From: Victivallales bacterium
GTDB lineage: Bacteria; Verrucomicrobiota; Lentisphaeria; Oligosphaerales; Oligosphaeraceae
Assembly: GCA_017458805.1 (NCBI GenBank)
Contig: JAFTAC010000398.1
Location: 1-15,781, forward strand
Direction: 5' to 3'
DNA: 15,781 nucleotides
The notes under the pieces are model-generated. The model was not told the DNA's origin. It saw nothing but the letters and a program-made list of their open reading frames with translations, and searched no databases. Both the position numbers and the translations under genes were made by a program. Below, piece by piece: positions 12,789 through 15,781 of the stretch. The first letter of the stretch is position 1, and every line of letters starts with the position of its first letter.

Positions 12789-15200
12789 TCACATGCCACG
12801 GTCCTTTTTGGTCTTCTTGGCGCGATCGGAGTGCTGGAGGCTCAGGGTTTGGAACGTCGCCTCAAGCTCGTCTATGGTCTCCATGAGGCCATGGCCGCCA
12901 GTCACAGTGCGGATCGCCTCGTTTGTGTCGTAGAGGGGCATCTCCATCCGCCCGATCTTGCCGCAGATCTCCGATATCTGCTTGTTCATCTTGTGCGTCT
13001 TTGTAAGCTGTTCCAGCTTGAGGAAGTCGGATTTTGCCAGTGACTTGCCCTGGCGCATCAGGTTCTTCTCCGTCGTCTTGAGTGCCATGATTTCTTCCTC
13101 TAGCGCGGGCAGGTACTTGACGGTCAAGTCCTTGTTCCATCCACGGCACGTCTTGTAGAGCTCCACTATCTTCGGGTGCTGCTTCGTCGCCTCCATCTCG
13201 ATTGTCTTGATGCGCGAGATGTCCATCATCTGCTGGATGTCGGAGGTGCTGGCGTTCAGTATCATCTCGCGCATCTGCTGCGCGTTCTCCGAGGCATCAA
13301 GTATCTTCTTGTTGAGGTACGCCTCCCTGTTGCCAGAAAACGTCACGTTGATGAACGACTTCGCGGGGTCGTGTCCAGTTATCACCCTAGGCGCGTTGTT
13401 GACGCACTCCTGGAGGTTGTCCCCGTATTCATACTTGGAGACGTACTTTCCATTGCGCGTGATCTTCATGCCTTTCTCCTCGACCAGCCCGAGGTCGAAG
13501 TCCATGCCGACGTCGTGGCTCGTGCCATGACGGAACGACTTTAGCTTCTGCTCGTTGAAACCCCTGTTCTGCATTTCGTAGAGCGCACGGTCCTGGACGA
13601 GCTCGTTTATCGTATCGGTGACCTCCGCGAAGTCCTTGCTCGTACCCTTGGCAATCAACTTCTTGTCAAACTTGAGCATCCCCTTGGCGAGGACGTTCTC
13701 GTTCACCGCCCCTGCCGCATGGAACATCTTGTGCCGTGCCTCGATGATGGCCTCCTGATTGCCCGAAGTGTCCTTGATTTTGTCGTAAGCCGCCTTGGCC
13801 TCCTCAAACAGCTCGATCTTCTGCTTGGCGAAATTGGTCTCGAAGATTGCCGAGTTCACATCGAACGCCTTCGGCTTCTTCGTGGCGAGCTTCGGCGAGG
13901 GCTTCGATTTCCTCACCTTCTCGGCATCGGACGAGTTCAAGCTGCCAGTCGTGTCGTCAGGCCTCTTCATCGTGGCGTTGAGGTAGGGGAGGCAGAAGTT
14001 CATGACGAATGATATCTCGCCCCTCTTGAACATCTCCATCAAGCCGCCCTTCTTGTATCCCTCATAGGCGTCGTAGACGACTTCGAACACCTCGTGATAC
14101 TGACGCGCCGCATTCTCAATGCCCTTCCAGAAGCCTCCTTCTATCGTGCCTTCCGTGAACATGTACATGCAGGCGATTCCCTCGGATGCGCTGATTCCAA
14201 AACCTCCGTCGGCGATGGAGATGATGACGTCGCTGATGGTCTTGACGGACTCAATGCGCTTCACGCGGTCGGCGCCCGCGATCGCGTAATCCTCGGTCAT
14301 CGCCTGGTTGAACTCAAGATTGCCCATGAAAATGTTCTCCATCGTGTCACCCAGTTTGCGCCATGCTGCGGTGTTGTCAGGCTCGCCGGAGGATATCTTC
14401 TCCATAATGGACCACGCCTTCTCCTGCTGGGAGACTGACGGCAGCCTGGAAACAAGCTGCTCGGCGCGCTTGCGCGCGCGATTGGCCTCCTCAATCTCCG
14501 CCACCTCACGGGCACAGCTCTCGCGCAGCTGAATGATGCTCATGTCGTCGAACGGTGTGCGGGATGCCTTGAACACCCCCGTCTGCTCGGCGCGAATCCG
14601 GTCCTCCTCATATATCCTGTTGGACTCCTGGCACGTGATCGACCACTGTATCGACTTGCGCTCGGCCTCGCTCTTGGCCTGCGAAAGCTGGCTCTTCAGG
14701 CGCGAGATATTGCCGTTGATGAACTTGATGTTCTCCAGGTGGAACTTGATCGCCTCCTCCTTAGCCTTGGCCTGTGCAAGGTGCTCGGCCTGTGAGGCGT
14801 CCATCTTTGCCGTTTTCGCCTCGGCCAGCGCGTCGGGAACGTCGCTCTTCCAGGCCGCGACCGCCTCTTCGCGGTACTGCGCGTCGAGGCTGTCGGCAAT
14901 CTTGTCGAACTGCTTCTTCGCCTTCGCAAACTTGTCCGGTGCCTCCTTGTATGCCTTCTCCGCGGTCTTCTTCTCTTCAAGCGTGCGCCCAGTCTTCGTT
15001 CCGTTCGCATTCTCGTCGGACATCGACAGGATCAGGGGGCATTCGCCGATGCGGCGGGAGGCCGTTGTCTTGTAGCGGTGCTTGACGACGTTGGACTTCT
15101 TTCCGTCCTCCTCCACGAAAGAGGTCGTGTGCTTGCAATTGAGCAGCACGTCTCTTCCATCGGGATCCTTCGCCGCCTTGCACCACCTCGTGGGCGTCAT
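12789..15200 (-). CDS. Large coiled-coil protein of unknown function, 3' part of a disrupted gene
   Basis: This frame has 803 codons. I do not recognise a named family. Residues about 74-250 are Lys/Glu/Ala-rich and probably coiled coil. Residues about 275-410 form a more hydrophobic helical segment with glycines (VIISIADGGFGISASEGIAC and following), like the middle of large secreted toxin-like proteins. A globular part near 555-630 contains RHGTSHDVGMDFDLGLVE and GHDPAKSFINVT-SGNREAY. A second coiled coil follows (about 695-750), and the end is basic. The ATG at 15200 has no ribosome binding site. Upstream, another frame (to 15396) carries similar Lys/Glu-rich sequence ending KKLTNNDAHEVV, and this frame continues it naturally from CKAAKDPDGRD. 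A frameshift near 15178-15200 is therefore likely, and the true protein is longer. It may be a pseudogene or an assembly error. Confidence 0.6.
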   Translation of the reverse strand: MTPTRWCKAAKDPDGRDVLLNCKHTTSFVEEDGKKSNVVKHRYKTTASRRIGECPLILSMSDENANGTKTGRTLEEKKTAEKAYKEAPDKFAKAKKQFDKIADSLDAQYREEAVAAWKSDVPDALAEAKTAKMDASQAEHLAQAKAKEEAIKFHLENIKFINGNISRLKSQLSQAKSEAERKSIQWSITCQESNRIYEEDRIRAEQTGVFKASRTPFDDMSIIQLRESCAREVAEIEEANRARKRAEQLVSRLPSVSQQEKAWSIMEKISSGEPDNTAAWRKLGDTMENIFMGNLEFNQAMTEDYAIAGADRVKRIESVKTISDVIISIADGGFGISASEGIACMYMFTEGTIEGGFWKGIENAARQYHEVFEVVYDAYEGYKKGGLMEMFKRGEISFVMNFCLPYLNATMKRPDDTTGSLNSSDAEKVRKSKPSPKLATKKPKAFDVNSAIFETNFAKQKIELFEEAKAAYDKIKDTSGNQEAIIEARHKMFHAAGAVNENVLAKGMLKFDKKLIAKGTSKDFAEVTDTINELVQDRALYEMQNRGFNEQKLKSFRHGTSHDVGMDFDLGLVEEKGMKITRNGKYVSKYEYGDNLQECVNNAPRVITGHDPAKSFINVTFSGNREAYLNKKILDASENAQQMREMILNASTSDIQQMMDISRIKTIEMEATKQHPKIVELYKTCRGWNKDLTVKYLPALEEEIMALKTTEKNLMRQGKSLAKSDFLKLEQLTKTHKMNKQISEICGKIGRMEMPLYDTNEAIRTVTGGHGLMETIDELEATFQTLSLQHSDRAKKTKKDRGM

Positions 15201-15396
15201 TGTTTGTGAGCTTCTTCCTGCTCTCCACCGTCCACTTCAGCGTGTCATTGTCCTTCGCCTCCCTGGCGAGTTTTTCAAGGAGGTCAACTAGTTTCCCGAT
15301 GCCAGGCTCGCCGAGTTTCGTCTCGACGTACGCCTTCAGGGCCGGGATCTTCTCGGCGGCGGAAAGCCCGTCATCAGCCGAGAACATGTCGAGCAT
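15178..15396 (-). pseudogene. Middle fragment of the disrupted large gene, before the frameshift
   Basis: From ATG at 15396 this frame encodes a helical, Lys/Glu-rich stretch (MLDMFSADDGLSAAEKIPAL, then KLGEPGIGKLVDLLEKLARE) of about 70 residues ending near NDAHEVV. Past about 15180 it becomes arginine- and glutamine-rich shadow sequence, while the 803-codon frame, one nucleotide on, takes over. It is in the same frame as the fragment at 15400-15781, separated from it by a TAG and one GAG codon. The ATG follows that stop as TAGGAGATG, so re-initiation is possible if the stop is real. Confidence 0.55.
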
Positions 15397-15399
15397 CTC

Positions 15400-15781
15400 C
15401 TACAGCTCGGTGCTTAGCGCGGCATCATTCAGTGCCCTACCGTTCTCAACTTTCAATTCTCGGTTCTCAATTCTGGATTCGCCGCTCGCCGCTGCCTTCA
15501 CCATGTCATCGAAAGGCAGCCAGCCACCGCCGTTTACCGAAACGGAAACGGCGTAGGGGATTCTCGTCTTTCCCTTGTTGCCATACGTCCCGCCTGTATC
15601 TCCAAAAACGAGCGTGAATTTGTGCAGACCCGCCGTGGCCTCCCATGAGCTTTTCCGTGCAACATCGTCCTTGGAGTTCTTGACGAGCCACTTTTCGTCG
15701 AAACCGATGGCAATATAGTCGTCGTACCCCGCCACGACGGCCCACGTCCCCCGCTTGTTCGGGCGACACCAAGAACCAGCC
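15400..15781 (-). pseudogene. PA14-like beta-sandwich fragment, 5' part cut by window edge
   Basis: The frame is open from the right edge to a TAG at 15400-15402. Its sequence (GTWAVVAGYDDYIAIGFDEK, GLHKFTLVFGDTGGTYGNKG, RIPYAVSVSVNGGGWLPFDD) looks like an extracellular beta-sandwich of PA14-like type, as found in large surface or secreted proteins. The GLHKFTLVFGD segment is characteristic of such domains. The GTG at 15735 is only an internal codon; the real start is outside the window. The final 26 codons before the stop are encoded partly by a simple repeat (ESRIENRELKVENG) that seems foreign to the protein. The same frame continues after the TAG into the next fragment, so these were probably one gene. 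Confidence 0.5.
15442..15480. repeat. Short simple repeat of GAATTGAGAAC type
   Basis: On the minus strand this reads as variants of GAATTGAGAAC and GAATTGAAAGTTGAGAAC in tandem. Its A+T-rich composition contrasts with the surrounding G+C-rich coding sequence. It encodes ESRIENRELKVEN in the disrupted gene and lies about 40 bp before the in-frame TAG. Confidence 0.6.

Overview
The window looks like a chromosomal segment of a Gram-negative bacterium of moderate to high G+C, probably a member of the PVC group (Lentisphaerota/Kiritimatiellota-like). That assignment is an inference. It rests on the mix of a ceramidase-like PVC family protein, a pyruvyl-transferase-like fragment, a large coiled-coil/toxin-like protein with a PA14-like beta-sandwich fragment, and abundant dispersed repeats. 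No rRNA or tRNA gene was seen, so the phylum cannot be confirmed here. The genetic code is standard.

Left part (1-8.7 kb) is a compact housekeeping block. A 46-bp tandem repeat array (1-245) runs into the start of rsmI (+ strand, 16S rRNA 2'-O-methyltransferase). rsmI converges on a six-gene minus-strand series, transcribed from right to left: rpsA (ribosomal protein S1), grpE, dnaJ, a secreted HEAT-repeat protein, icd (NADP isocitrate dehydrogenase) and a UDP-glucuronate decarboxylase. From grpE to the decarboxylase the gaps are 59, 5, 41 and 17 bp, so grpE-dnaJ-HEAT-icd-uxs may be one transcript. It would end at a strong hairpin (1045-1072) nested in a larger inverted repeat. Between rpsA and grpE lies a 204-nt near-symmetrical palindrome (6973-7176) that could fold into one long hairpin. 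A small separate palindrome sits just upstream of grpE.

Middle part (8.7-10.9 kb) is an accessory, decaying zone. It holds a truncated pyruvyl-transferase-like gene, a small two-helix membrane protein, and several repeat families. These are a 70-bp dispersed repeat (two copies, 68/70 identical) carrying a near-consensus sigma-70 promoter, a 76-77-bp tandem repeat with two hairpins per unit, and 38- and 19-bp direct repeats. There is also a protein-like open frame with no ATG start.

Right part (10.9-15.8 kb) has a ceramidase-like hydrolase gene with a very good ribosome binding site and an unusual C-terminal membrane anchor. It faces a long minus-strand gene, 12789 to beyond the right edge, which is broken by a frameshift near 15.18-15.20 kb and by an in-frame TAG at 15400-15402. 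Its product is a coiled-coil-rich protein of unknown function with a late HDVGMDFDLG segment. The upstream fragment looks like an extracellular beta-sandwich domain.

The most unusual signals are the centred palindrome between rpsA and grpE, the promoter-bearing dispersed repeat, and the disrupted giant gene. I did not identify a complete new multi-gene defence or metabolic system.
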